Part shown: positions 15,231 to 22,809 of the stretch, in pieces | Layout of the letters: every line of letters starts with the position of its first letter | How positions within the stretch are numbered: the first letter of the stretch is position 1 | Assembly (NCBI GenBank): GCA_041654215.1 | Contig: JBAZDY010000006.1 | Location: 1 to 41,789 of the forward strand | Direction: 5' to 3' | Origin: Undivivens sp041654215 | GTDB lineage: Bacteria; Omnitrophota; Gorgyraeia; Gygaellales; Profunditerraquicolaceae | DNA: 41,789 nucleotides | The notes under the pieces: generated by a model | Told to the model about the DNA's origin: nothing | Seen by the model: only the letters and a program-made list of their open reading frames with translations | Databases searched by the model: none | Made by a program: the position numbers and the translations under genes

Positions 15231-15634
15231 TGGTGGAGGTGGCGGGAATCGAACCCGCGTCCTTAAGTAATCCGGTAGAAACCGCTACATGCTTAGTTTA
15301 TCTTTCAAACTTCAGTCCAGCCGTCCGGATAAACACGACCGGAAGGACCGCAGCTCCCTTATCTCGCCCGGTTCCCGGGAGCGAAAAACCGGGCCAGCCT
15401 ACTAAGGCTCTCTTACAGGCCGTAGGCGGAACCCGCAGAGAGGCTTAGCTAATTAATTAGCTAAGACTGGGGCCATTCCCATAGTTCCCACGAAAGGAAC
15501 TACCGGAACGGTGTTAAACGCATTGATTCTGTTGTTAGCGTTTGTAGTTTGCAAGGTTTGTTTTACGCGGCCAACCCTGCTTCCGCGGCATGCTGTTTTT
15601 ACCCGACTGCCCTAAGTCGAACCCTTTCACCCCC
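15231..15634 (-). ncRNA. ssrA: Transfer-messenger RNA (tmRNA)
   Basis: The 5' end reads GGGGGTGAAAGGGTTCGACT and the 3' end carries a T arm (GGGTTCGATTCCC) and encoded CCA at 15231-15233. The first seven bases GGGGGTG pair with CACCTCC at the 3' end, so it is one-piece tmRNA. The likely tag frame starts at GCT (15537-15539), beginning ANNRINAF and ending APVLAN before TAA (15453-15455), 28 residues. The stop lies inside a perfect 22-base palindrome, the expected tag-terminal hairpin. tmRNA rescues stalled ribosomes together with SmpB, whose gene lies about 290 bases upstream. The tag is longer than usual, so the resume codon should be treated as provisional. Confidence 0.95.
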
Positions 15635-15642
15635 TTCTATAT

Positions 15643-15672
15643 AGTATATCACATCGGAACGCCGCGAGCCAA
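15643..15672 (-). promoter_or_regulatory. Promoter of ssrA
   Basis: On the minus strand TTGGCT (15667-15672) and TATACT (15643-15648) are separated by 18 bases, and the -10 ends eight bases before the predicted tmRNA 5' end at 15634. Spacing and position fit a sigma70-type promoter for a stable RNA. Confidence 0.65.
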
Positions 15673-15866
15673 TCCTTCGACACACCTTGACAATGAGCCT
15701 GTCGCACTGCTCAATACAGGCGCCCGGGATTTCTTTCTTGATTAACCCCGTGTCGTAAGATACCGGGAAAACCCCTTCGGCATTTTCACACTGGTGAATA
15801 CTTAGCCATCCGTTTGGCTAAGGTAAATCCGGCACTCTGCGGTGTGATTAAGTATTGTGTCCCCGG
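15673..15866. repeat. Long copy of the dispersed intergenic repeat
   Basis: No gene is present in this interval. TCCTTCGACA...GAGCCTGTCG (15674-15700) matches the copy at 10303. The 60 bases at 15727-15786 match 27001-27060 with five differences and include CCCGTGTCGTAAGATACCGG. GGCTAAGGTA (15817) matches the window start, TCCGGCACTCTGCGG matches 27061, and ATTAAGTATTGTGTCCCCGG (15847-15866) occurs in exact inverted form at 37376-37395. The element is a mosaic of modules shared with every other repeat copy in the window. Confidence 0.75.
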
Positions 15867-15923
15867 ACCAAACCAATGTTTAAGCGGCGCAAAACGCATA
15901 TCCTGCGGAGGAAATCACCGGCC

Positions 15924-16379
15924 TCACCGCCGCCTGCTCTTTAGAACGCGTTTCACTTCTCTATCTGTCTCGCGCTTCTTGATATCGTCCCTGCGGTCGT
16001 GCAGTTTCTTGCCTTTACAAAGCGCCAGTTCGAGCTTGGCGAAACCGCGCGCGTTGAAATAAACCCTGGTCGGGACGATGGTAAGCCCGCGCCGAACGGT
16101 CTTGTCCGCCCAGGCAAGCAGCTGGCGTTTATGCACCAGAAGCCGCCTCTGTCTGACGGAATCGACGTTCAAATAACTCGCCTCTGCATAGGGGCTTATG
16201 TGCAGATTATATAATATCAGTTGTCCGCCGTCGAGGCGGGCGAAACTGTCGTTAAGATTGATCCTGCCCATACGCAGGGACTTGACCTCACTGCCTTTTA
16301 ATTCTATCCCCGCTTCCAGTTTCTCGAGTATCTCGTAGTCCCGATAAGCTTTATGATTCTTCGCGATATTTTCACTCAT
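15924..16379 (-). CDS. smpB: SsrA-binding protein SmpB
   Basis: SmpB binds tmRNA and takes the place of a codon-anticodon pair in the decoding centre during trans-translation. The 151 residues show NHKAYRDYEILEKLEAGIELKGSEVKSLR (N-terminal family block), ISPYAEASYLN, KRQLL, and the basic C-terminal tail KGKKLHDRRDDIKKRETDREV. The ATG overlaps the stop of the AEC transporter gene upstream by 4 bases. tmRNA follows on the same strand after the repeat. Confidence 0.96.
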   Translation of the reverse strand: MSENIAKNHKAYRDYEILEKLEAGIELKGSEVKSLRMGRINLNDSFARLDGGQLILYNLHISPYAEASYLNVDSVRQRRLLVHKRQLLAWADKTVRRGLTIVPTRVYFNARGFAKLELALCKGKKLHDRRDDIKKRETDREVKRVLKSRRR

Positions 16380-17335
16380 TTTGCCGGGTAGAAAGTGAAA
16401 TATAAACTTAATATTAACGGTATGGTCAACAGGCTCGCCAGGTGGCCGAAGAATATGCCGCGGCTGATAAGCAGGTCCCGGCTGTTCCCGGTCATCACGA
16501 TCACGGAAAGCGAAGTTGCCGGAGGCATCGCCAGCTGCATCACCAGCAGCAGCCCTGTCAGATACGGCATCTTTAATAACCCCACCAGCGCCAGTCCTGC
16601 CAGCGGCAGCAAAAGCAATTTTAATACACAGAGCATAAAGACCTGCCCGGAACCGGCGCGATCCCCCGGGTTTATACGCGCCAGGCCTCCTCCCACCACG
16701 AACAACGCCAGCGGCAAGGTGCAGTCCCCGGTCATCTTTAACGGATTCATCAGGAAATCCGGCAGGAAACGGTTGAGGCCGAAACCCGCGGCCAAGAGCC
16801 CGGCCAGCGTGGCGACCACCGGAGCGCTGAACAGACTCGCCGGGGAAAATTTCCTCTCCTTGGCGCGCGAAAGCATATATACCCCGAAAGACCAGATCAA
16901 CAGGTTGAACCCCATCAGGAAAAGGAACGTGTAAATGAACATCGGTCCGGCCTGTTCGTGCGGCAGCATCGCCGCTATCAAGGCCAGGGGCAGATACCCG
17001 GAATTCTGGAAAGCGGCCAGACTGACGAACTCCGTCATTCGCCTGCCCTTACCGATCAAGGGCAGGAAGATCAGCGCCGATAGGGCGCCGGCAACGGTTA
17101 CCGCCAGACTCATCAAGGGGAATATCCACCAATCCGGATAAAGGCTGAACTTGAATTCCCTGCTGATCTGCACGAAGATCATCAAGGGCAGAGTCACATC
17201 CATACTCAGGCGGCCCAGCGTCAAAAGGCAGGAATCGCCCAGCAGGTTCCTGCGCACGAGAAAATAGCCGATGCCGCCCAGCAGGAATATCTGGGCCATG
17301 GCCAGACTTGTAATCTTAAATGATTCGAACAGCAT
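16376..17335 (-). CDS. AEC-family (auxin efflux carrier type) membrane transporter
   Basis: The 319-residue protein has about ten hydrophobic segments and AEC hallmarks: YFLVRRNLLGDSCLLTLGRLSMDVTLPLMIF at the start, FQNSGYLPLALIAA in the middle and PPATSLSVIVM near the end. AEC proteins are secondary carriers for organic anions such as malate or malonate in bacteria; the substrate here is unknown. It is first of a two-gene unit with smpB. Its promoter is divergent from that of tRNA-Leu. Confidence 0.88.
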   Translation of the reverse strand: MLFESFKITSLAMAQIFLLGGIGYFLVRRNLLGDSCLLTLGRLSMDVTLPLMIFVQISREFKFSLYPDWWIFPLMSLAVTVAGALSALIFLPLIGKGRRMTEFVSLAAFQNSGYLPLALIAAMLPHEQAGPMFIYTFLFLMGFNLLIWSFGVYMLSRAKERKFSPASLFSAPVVATLAGLLAAGFGLNRFLPDFLMNPLKMTGDCTLPLALFVVGGGLARINPGDRAGSGQVFMLCVLKLLLLPLAGLALVGLLKMPYLTGLLLVMQLAMPPATSLSVIVMTGNSRDLLISRGIFFGHLASLLTIPLILSLYFTFYPAK

Positions 17336-17389
17336 ATTTTAAAGCTCCGGCTGCGAAAAAGCATATATCGCGGTTTCCGAGGGAAAAAT

Positions 17390-17418
17390 ATTATAACAAC
17401 AAAAGACGGATTGGACAA
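17390..17418 (-). promoter_or_regulatory. Probable promoter of the AEC transporter-smpB unit
   Basis: On the minus strand TTGTCC (17413-17418), a 17-base spacer and a perfect TATAAT (17390-17395). The -35 elements of this and of the divergent tRNA-Leu promoter are only six bases apart. Confidence 0.55.
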
Positions 17419-17424
17419 TGATTA

Positions 17425-17453
17425 TTGACAAGTCAACCGGGCTGGAATATACT
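17425..17453 (+). promoter_or_regulatory. Promoter of tRNA-Leu
   Basis: TTGACA (17425-17430), 17-base spacer, TATACT (17448-17453): a near-consensus sigma70 promoter ending 33 bases before the mature tRNA. Confidence 0.7.
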
Positions 17454-17486
17454 ACTACCTTGTTACATAAATTTCTGATAAGTAAT

Positions 17487-17567
17487 GCGGAAGTGGTGGA
17501 ATGGCAGACACGCAGGTCTCAGAAGCCTGTGCCGCGAGGTGTGAGGGTTCAACTCCCTCCTTCCGCA
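17487..17567 (+). tRNA. tRNA-Leu(CAG)
   Basis: The acceptor stem GCGGAAG pairs with CTTCCGC, with discriminator A. The anticodon loop CTCAGAA gives CAG. A variable arm (about 17532-17542, TGCCGCGAGGTGT region) and a T arm with GGTTCAACTCC are present. CCA is not encoded, and a T run follows at 17569-17573. It is the only tRNA on the plus strand in this window. Confidence 0.92.
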
Positions 17568-17612
17568 CTTTTTCAAAGCCTCTTTACCGATAAGATACTC
17601 TTTCCCCCGCCC

Positions 17613-18113
17613 TCAGAACTTCTCCCAATGCAGGACTTCCTTCAAGGGCCTTTTCTGCGCCTTCCCGGCTTCATCCTCTTTGCGCGGATATCCCAGGGCG
17701 ACCAGGCTGACCAGTTTGTATCGCTCCGGCACCCCCAGCAAAGCCGATACTTGAGGGACGTAGGGTTTCTTATCCCCCGCTACCCAGCAGGAACCGATGC
17801 CGAGCATCGAGGCGGCAAGCAGTAAATTCTGCGTGGCGGCGCAGCCGTCTTCCAGGTAATACTTCGTATCGGCGCAAAACACAGCGATACAGGCCTTGGC
17901 CTGTGAAAGAAACCTGCCGTTGTCGGCGAGGACAGCGAGGCTTTCAAGCGTCTTGCTTTCGGTGACCGCCACGAATTCCCAGGGCTGGACGTTGCGGGCC
18001 GTGGCGGCGAACCTGGCGCAATCCACTATCCTCTCTATATCGTCTTTATTCAGCGTTTTATCCTGATACGACCGGACGCTTCTTCTGGACTTCAACAATT
18101 CAAGAGTCTTCAT
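17613..18113 (-). CDS. Nitroreductase-family FMN oxidoreductase
   Basis: The 166-residue protein shows LKSRRSVRSYQDKTLNKDDIERIVDCARFAATARNVQPWEFVAV, the FMN-binding N-terminal block of nitroreductases, then AATQNLLLAASMLGIGSCWVAGD and the C-terminal VSLVALGYP. It is at the short end of the family. Such proteins reduce nitro groups, quinones or flavins with NAD(P)H; the true substrate cannot be read from sequence. It lies downstream of the membrane protein and thiM on the same strand, with a 49-base gap. Confidence 0.88.
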   Translation of the reverse strand: MKTLELLKSRRSVRSYQDKTLNKDDIERIVDCARFAATARNVQPWEFVAVTESKTLESLAVLADNGRFLSQAKACIAVFCADTKYYLEDGCAATQNLLLAASMLGIGSCWVAGDKKPYVPQVSALLGVPERYKLVSLVALGYPRKEDEAGKAQKRPLKEVLHWEKF

Positions 18114-18162
18114 TTCCGCCTCCTCACCACTGCCTCTAATAAGACCTACAATTCTAACCGGC

Positions 18163-18774
18163 TTATTTATACAATAATTTAGTCACTAACGCTAAAATCA
18201 GGCAAACCGCGCCGAGGATCCCGTAAGTCAGGAGATTGGCCGCCCTTACGGCCTTCTTGACTTCTTTGATATCAACTTCATCGAAACACCTGCGTGCCAC
18301 GAACAACTCCATCCATACCGAAATAAAGTAGGCCGGGATCAGGCCAAAGAATGCAGATAGGGAAACATACCACTGATCCGCTGTTTCTATCGGCGGCGCG
18401 AGCCAGGCCGGTCCTAAAACAGTTAAGAGTATTTTCGAGACCGTCCCCGTTGGCCCCTGTTGAGATAACGACAACGCCAACAATATTTCCACTACCAGCG
18501 ACAACAGCCAGGCCAGAGGAAAACCAATAAGGGTGGAAAGAAGATTTGCCAGAAATGAGACGGAGAACGAATTACCGTAATTCATATTCAGCCTTTTTTT
18601 GTAAACAACGCCCTCGATAAGGAATATCGGGATAAACGCCAAAAGCATATAAGGAAAAGTTATGAATATCATCGGTAAGCCGGCATTGGCATAACTATAC
18701 AACGGAAAGGAAACCATAAAGAACATCATTAACGCTGACAACCGTTTATTCACAGAAAAAAGGCGATCACGCAT
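18163..18774 (-). CDS. Uncharacterised multi-pass membrane protein
   Basis: The 203 residues include about five hydrophobic segments: MFFMVSFPLYSYANAG, FITFPYMLLAFIPIFLIEGVVY, FLANLLSTLIGFPLAWLLSLVVEILLAL, a segment after DQWYVSLSAFFGLIPAYFIS, and the C-terminal LLTYGILGAVCLILALVTKLLY. Conserved-looking charged residues are IEGVVYKKR and WMELFVARRCF. I cannot name the family. It lies one base after thiM, so it is probably co-transcribed with it, but it lacks the pattern of known ThiT/ThiW-type substrate-binding subunits. Confidence 0.75.
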   Translation of the reverse strand: MRDRLFSVNKRLSALMMFFMVSFPLYSYANAGLPMIFITFPYMLLAFIPIFLIEGVVYKKRLNMNYGNSFSVSFLANLLSTLIGFPLAWLLSLVVEILLALSLSQQGPTGTVSKILLTVLGPAWLAPPIETADQWYVSLSAFFGLIPAYFISVWMELFVARRCFDEVDIKEVKKAVRAANLLTYGILGAVCLILALVTKLLYK

Positions 18775-18775
18775 T

Positions 18776-19600
18776 TTATCCTCCGCTCGCTGTGTCTACC
18801 GTATAAACCTGCTGCAAATCACGCACAATATTCTTTTCCAGCAGATAAATACGATCAAAGAGCCCCTCTTTAAAACTCCCCGGGCCTTTAGATTGTTTTG
18901 CCGCCAGCTCCGCGGCGATCTCAAAGCAGACAAGCCCGCAGACCGCCGCGCCAACGAAATCCTTCTCCACGGCAGCGAAACTGCCGATCACCGACGCCGC
19001 CATACAGCCTGTGCCGACTACCTTAGCCATCATTTCATTACCGTTTCTTATTATGAACACCCTGCGGCCGTCGGTGACGACATCTTCTTTCCCGGTGACC
19101 ACCACCGCGCAATTACGCCGCAAGGCCAGTTTTTGCGCCGTCCGCGCAGCGTCTTTACCGTCGTCCAAAGAATCGACCCCCTTGGTGCGCGCGTCATCGC
19201 CGGCCATACGGCAGATCTCGGAGGCATTACCTTTGATAATGTCTATCCTGAAATTCCTGACCAGCGCGAGACAACTTTCATCCCGGAACCGGGTAGCCCC
19301 CGCCCCGCAGCAGTCGAGCACCACCGGGATACCCTTTCTATTGGCGGCGCCGCAGGCCTTTTTCATCGCCTCGAGGACATCGACGGTGAGGGTGCCGATG
19401 TTCAGCACCAGAGCCGAAGCTATCCCGGACATCTCCCCAGCCTCTTCCACGGCGTGCGCCATTACCGGGGAGGCGCCGAAAGATTTGACGACCTGCGCGC
19501 AGTCGTAAACGGTAACCCAATTGGTCAGGTGATGCACCACCGGCGCTTCTTTCCGCACTTTATCGAGCAAGGCGCCGGCATTCAAAATGATTTTACGCAT
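18776..19600 (-). CDS. thiM: Hydroxyethylthiazole kinase
   Basis: ThiM phosphorylates 4-methyl-5-(2-hydroxyethyl)thiazole in thiamine salvage. The 274-residue protein has VHHLTNWVTVYDCAQVVKSFGASPVMAHA near the start, SALVLNIGTLT, GIPVVLDCCGAGATRFR, IIKGNASEI, VVTGKEDVVTDG and the catalytic VVGTGCMAASVIGSFAAV. The gene is 18 bases downstream of the TonB receptor gene. A second thiamine gene, thiL, is at 40.4 kb. I see no TPP riboswitch upstream. Confidence 0.95.
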   Translation of the reverse strand: MRKIILNAGALLDKVRKEAPVVHHLTNWVTVYDCAQVVKSFGASPVMAHAVEEAGEMSGIASALVLNIGTLTVDVLEAMKKACGAANRKGIPVVLDCCGAGATRFRDESCLALVRNFRIDIIKGNASEICRMAGDDARTKGVDSLDDGKDAARTAQKLALRRNCAVVVTGKEDVVTDGRRVFIIRNGNEMMAKVVGTGCMAASVIGSFAAVEKDFVGAAVCGLVCFEIAAELAAKQSKGPGSFKEGLFDRIYLLEKNIVRDLQQVYTVDTASGG

Positions 19601-19618
19601 AAACTTTTTTCTCCATCT

Positions 19619-21409
19619 TTACCACTTCACTTCGCATCCCGCCTCTATCCAACGGCCGGGACGCGGCACACCCTCTATATCCTGATACTCGCTGTTGAAG
19701 AGATTCGAGACAGAGCAGAACAGCGAAGTCCGGGCATTGAGCCGCCGGCGCAGTATCATATCGAATATGATCCAGGGGTCCCTGGAGGGCTTCCTGGTAT
19801 ATTTTACGGCAAAAGTCTGCGTGCCGAAAGGCAGAAAGAGATCGACAACGGCATTGGAAAGATGCCTGGTATAACCCGGGCCGTACTTGTAAATGACGCC
19901 CGATTCCCGGTCAACGCGCAAGGTATAAGCGTAATTCCAAGACAGAGAACATATCTTCGAAATCTCAGTCTGGAATCTCCCCTCCAGACCGGCGCTATTC
20001 AGCCTGGAGAGATTCTCAGCCCGCCAGACCGCCTGGCCGGAGTCCCATTTTATCCAGTCTATGACGTCTTTTTCCTCGCGGTAGAAAACCCCTCCCTGCC
20101 AGCTCAAGCCCGGAACCGATCTTTGTAAAGCCGCTTCACAGGTAAGAGAACGCGGCGATTTAAGGCTTTCGCTGCCGGCGGTCGTGGGGTCAAGATAATA
20201 CAATTCCGTGAAACTCGGCAGCCGCCCGTCAGCGGAAACGGCTCCTTTCAAAGAATACGGCCCGGACAGGGCGCAAGAAAGATCCATTCCGGCTGAAAGG
20301 ATATCCTCCCCCTTGTCGGGAGAATCAAGCCTGGCTTTGGCCGATGCCGCGAGCCTGCCGGACTGCGCCGACCGCAGCGATACCCACACCGCCGGGATAT
20401 CCCTGTTATGGTTACCGATAGTCCGGGAAACTATGCGCTCGGAAGCATATTCCGTCCCCGAACGAAATTTCTCGCCGTTTTCCCTTTCCAGGCTGAATTC
20501 CATAGCCGGGCGCAGAACGTCGGTGCGGTGATGGTTGAGATACGAACTGCGCAGTTTGGTCCGGTCAAGCTGAAAGGTATCGTAATGCCGGCGCCAGAAA
20601 AAAGACGGACTCAAAACCATCCCGTCTTTCTCGACGGAGAAAGAAACGTCCGCCAGGTGCGTGCGCGTGCGTTCGTCGGAAAGATATCCTTTACCCGGGG
20701 TATAAAAATCATAAGCCCCGAAATATTTATCCTGGTATCCCCAGTTCGCCTTCAGCGCGGTGTTATCCGCGCGCAAAAGCCCGGAGAAGGTGACAATGCT
20801 GTTCTCAAAGGCGGTATCCTCGCGGAAGCCGGAGGAACGCCTTCTCAAGACGGATGCCCGCGCCCCGGACTCGCCGTTGCCGCGCGCGAAACTCAATAAC
20901 CCGGAAGACAAGGAATGACTGCCGAAAGAACCTGCAATGACGTTCTCATTTTCCAGCGGCAGGCGGCGCGTGAAATCCAGGCCTCCAGAGACCGCGCCGC
21001 CGGCGTTTTCTCCGGCCGGGCCGCGCAAATCGACGCGTTCGATGTCGGCGGCGGTAAGCGGGATGTCGCAGGTATAATGCCCGGTCTGGGGATCGTTGAC
21101 ACGCGCGCCGTCCACGGTTACCAATAGGGATTCGAATCCGCCTCCGCGCAGAGAAAGGTCCGCCTGGCCGTCGCCGCCGGAACCCTTGAACTCACCTTCC
21201 AGAGGCAGCAACCCGGCCAGCCCCAGGCCGGACTGGAGCGGCGCGTAAGACGATACGGATTCCCTGTCCAGGCTGTAGATAGCGCCGCCGCTCCTGCGCA
21301 CCACTATCACGTCCGTTCCCTCCTCGTACCCGGCAAAACCGGGGGCGGCAAGGGAAAAAGAGCCCGCAAACAACAGCATAGTTACACACCCGGCCCGTTT
21401 GAAACACAT
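19619..21409 (-). CDS. TonB-dependent outer-membrane receptor (BtuB-like size)
   Basis: I place the start at ATG 21409 (GAGG nine bases upstream); a longer reading from 21445 is less likely. The 596-residue product has a signal peptide, a TonB-box-like TDVIVVRR, a plug domain (SLRGGGFESLLVTVDGARVNDPQTGHY..., with ADIERVDLRGPAGENAGGAVSGG) and a beta-barrel ending in CEVKW, a typical aromatic C-terminus. It imports a large or scarce nutrient across the outer membrane. BtuB-like length and the thiM gene directly downstream make a vitamin or vitamin precursor a fair guess, but the ligand is not shown by the sequence. Confidence 0.9.
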   Translation of the reverse strand: MCFKRAGCVTMLLFAGSFSLAAPGFAGYEEGTDVIVVRRSGGAIYSLDRESVSSYAPLQSGLGLAGLLPLEGEFKGSGGDGQADLSLRGGGFESLLVTVDGARVNDPQTGHYTCDIPLTAADIERVDLRGPAGENAGGAVSGGLDFTRRLPLENENVIAGSFGSHSLSSGLLSFARGNGESGARASVLRRRSSGFREDTAFENSIVTFSGLLRADNTALKANWGYQDKYFGAYDFYTPGKGYLSDERTRTHLADVSFSVEKDGMVLSPSFFWRRHYDTFQLDRTKLRSSYLNHHRTDVLRPAMEFSLERENGEKFRSGTEYASERIVSRTIGNHNRDIPAVWVSLRSAQSGRLAASAKARLDSPDKGEDILSAGMDLSCALSGPYSLKGAVSADGRLPSFTELYYLDPTTAGSESLKSPRSLTCEAALQRSVPGLSWQGGVFYREEKDVIDWIKWDSGQAVWRAENLSRLNSAGLEGRFQTEISKICSLSWNYAYTLRVDRESGVIYKYGPGYTRHLSNAVVDLFLPFGTQTFAVKYTRKPSRDPWIIFDMILRRRLNARTSLFCSVSNLFNSEYQDIEGVPRPGRWIEAGCEVKW

Positions 21410-21452
21410 TTCTGCGTTCCTCTCCCCTTTCGCCTCGTGCTTCACTGTTTGT

Positions 21453-21755
21453 CTATCCCAGTCTCAGGCTCCAGTCAACCAGGGTCCTGACCAGGAAAGA
21501 GCGCAAAAAGACGATCAGCAGGAACGCGATAAGCGGAGAGATGTCTATGCCGAAACGCAGGCCGGCGGGCAGGATCCTGCGGATCGGTGCGAGGACAGGC
21601 TCGGTGCTCTTGACGAGGAACTGCACCAGCGGATTGAAGGGGTCGGGGCTGACCCAGCTGATCACGGCCCTGATCAATATGAGCCAGTAATAAACGGTCA
21701 AAAGGATGTCCACGACATGGGCCGCCGCGCCGAGAAAGTTTGCGAATGCGAACAT
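21453..21755 (-). CDS. YggT-family membrane protein
   Basis: The start is ATG 21755 with GGGAGGTAAC upstream, giving about 100 residues. Two hydrophobic segments flank the family signature VISWVSPDPFNPLVQFLVKSTEPVLAPIRRILP, followed by GIDISPLIAFLLIVFLRSFL. YggT proteins are small inner-membrane proteins linked to osmotic tolerance or division-related functions in other bacteria; their activity is unclear. The gene sits tightly after the glycosidase gene and before the TonB receptor. Confidence 0.93.
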   Translation of the reverse strand: MFAFANFLGAAAHVVDILLTVYYWLILIRAVISWVSPDPFNPLVQFLVKSTEPVLAPIRRILPAGLRFGIDISPLIAFLLIVFLRSFLVRTLVDWSLRLG

Positions 21756-21759
21756 AAGG

Positions 21760-22809
21760 TTACCTCCCGTTGTTTTCTTTCCATTCCCTGCTGGCGCGCG
21801 AGTAGGCGCCGAAAGCCGGCTTCTCGCTGAAGTCCCAGCGCAGCAGTCCCAGATAATCCGTTCCGTTCTTCCAATGACGGTTGCAATCGCGCAAAAAGGC
21901 CCAGAAGACTTTTTCAACCCCTTCGGCTTTTGTCAGCTCGGCGTAAACGGAAACCAGCCACTCCGCCTGCTCTTTTTCATCGGGGTTTCTTCCCAGCCAC
22001 CAGCCTTTGACGGACCGGTCGGCGGCGCCCGGGCAGCCGGTCTCGGTTATCCATATTTTCTTGTCTTTATCTCCGTTGCGCGTCATTACTTTGCGCACCA
22101 GGCGCGGGAACGCCCTGATCCTGCTCAAGGCGCCGTCGCTCAAAGGGGATTCGAAGATATGCACGTTGAGTATGTCGAAATACGGCGCGGCCCCGTTGTC
22201 GTAGAGCACATTCACGCTTAAGAGGCCTTTGGCCAGCCCGCCGTTCAAAACCTTACAGCCGGGGTCGGCCTCTTTTATCGCTTTATAAGAAAGCTCCAGC
22301 AGACGGCAATACTCCTTCATCCTGTCCTGCGGCTGCCAGTAAACCGCCGAGTCCGGTTCATTCCATATCTCCCAGTATTTAACTCTTCCTTTATAACGGC
22401 CGGCGACCCGCGCGGCATAAGCGGCGAAAAGGGCGAAATCACGCGGCGGACAGTTCCATTTCCCGCACGCCGAGGCCCAATCGGAACTATAGTCCACTAT
22501 ACCCAGTATTTCGATACCCCTGGAGGAGAGCGCATCCACTATCCTGTCATACTTGGCAAAATCATATTTTCCCGGCGACGGCTCTATGTCCTGCCAGAGA
22601 AAATCCACCCGCACGATGCCCGCCCCGCTGTGCAGGACGGCGTCGGCGGCCTTGTCCAGCTCCGCCTGCGTGTGGTATTTATTGGCGTTCCAGGAATGAT
22701 CCCAATGCAGAAATTCCAGCACGCCGAAAGGATTGTCCTGCGCTAAAGCAGCACCAAGCGCCGTCATAAATAACACCCCCTGGAATATGATATGTTTAAT
22801 GAGAAGCAT
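21760..22809 (-). CDS. Secreted glycoside hydrolase of clan GH-A (GH39/GH5-like)
   Basis: The 349-residue protein has an N-terminal signal (cleavage near ALAQ) and a TIM-barrel order of motifs. ADAVLHSGAGIVRVDFLWQDIEPSPGKYDF is the early barrel; VKYWEIWNEPDSAVYW carries the acid/base Glu151; ILNVHIFE follows; and KKIWITETGCPG carries the nucleophile Glu256. The residues W-N-E and T-E fix it to clan GH-A. The subfamily and substrate are uncertain. It is exported, so a beta-linked polysaccharide or glycoside in the envelope or outside is likely. The start overlaps the end of the Maf-M48 gene by 14 bases. Confidence 0.87.
   Translation of the reverse strand: MLLIKHIIFQGVLFMTALGAALAQDNPFGVLEFLHWDHSWNANKYHTQAELDKAADAVLHSGAGIVRVDFLWQDIEPSPGKYDFAKYDRIVDALSSRGIEILGIVDYSSDWASACGKWNCPPRDFALFAAYAARVAGRYKGRVKYWEIWNEPDSAVYWQPQDRMKEYCRLLELSYKAIKEADPGCKVLNGGLAKGLLSVNVLYDNGAAPYFDILNVHIFESPLSDGALSRIRAFPRLVRKVMTRNGDKDKKIWITETGCPGAADRSVKGWWLGRNPDEKEQAEWLVSVYAELTKAEGVEKVFWAFLRDCNRHWKNGTDYLGLLRWDFSEKPAFGAYSRASREWKENNGR

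Noticed and set aside
15110..15448. Plus-strand ORF with the phrase VEVAGIEPASLSNPVETATC
   Set aside because: It is the well-known spurious translation of the complement of the tmRNA 3' end.
18893..20128. 411-residue plus-strand ORF spanning thiM and the TonB receptor
   Set aside because: Crosses two well-supported minus-strand genes and shows no protein features.
21756..21800. TPP or cobalamin riboswitch upstream of the TonB receptor-thiM pair
   Set aside because: Genes are packed too tightly and neither riboswitch consensus is visible.
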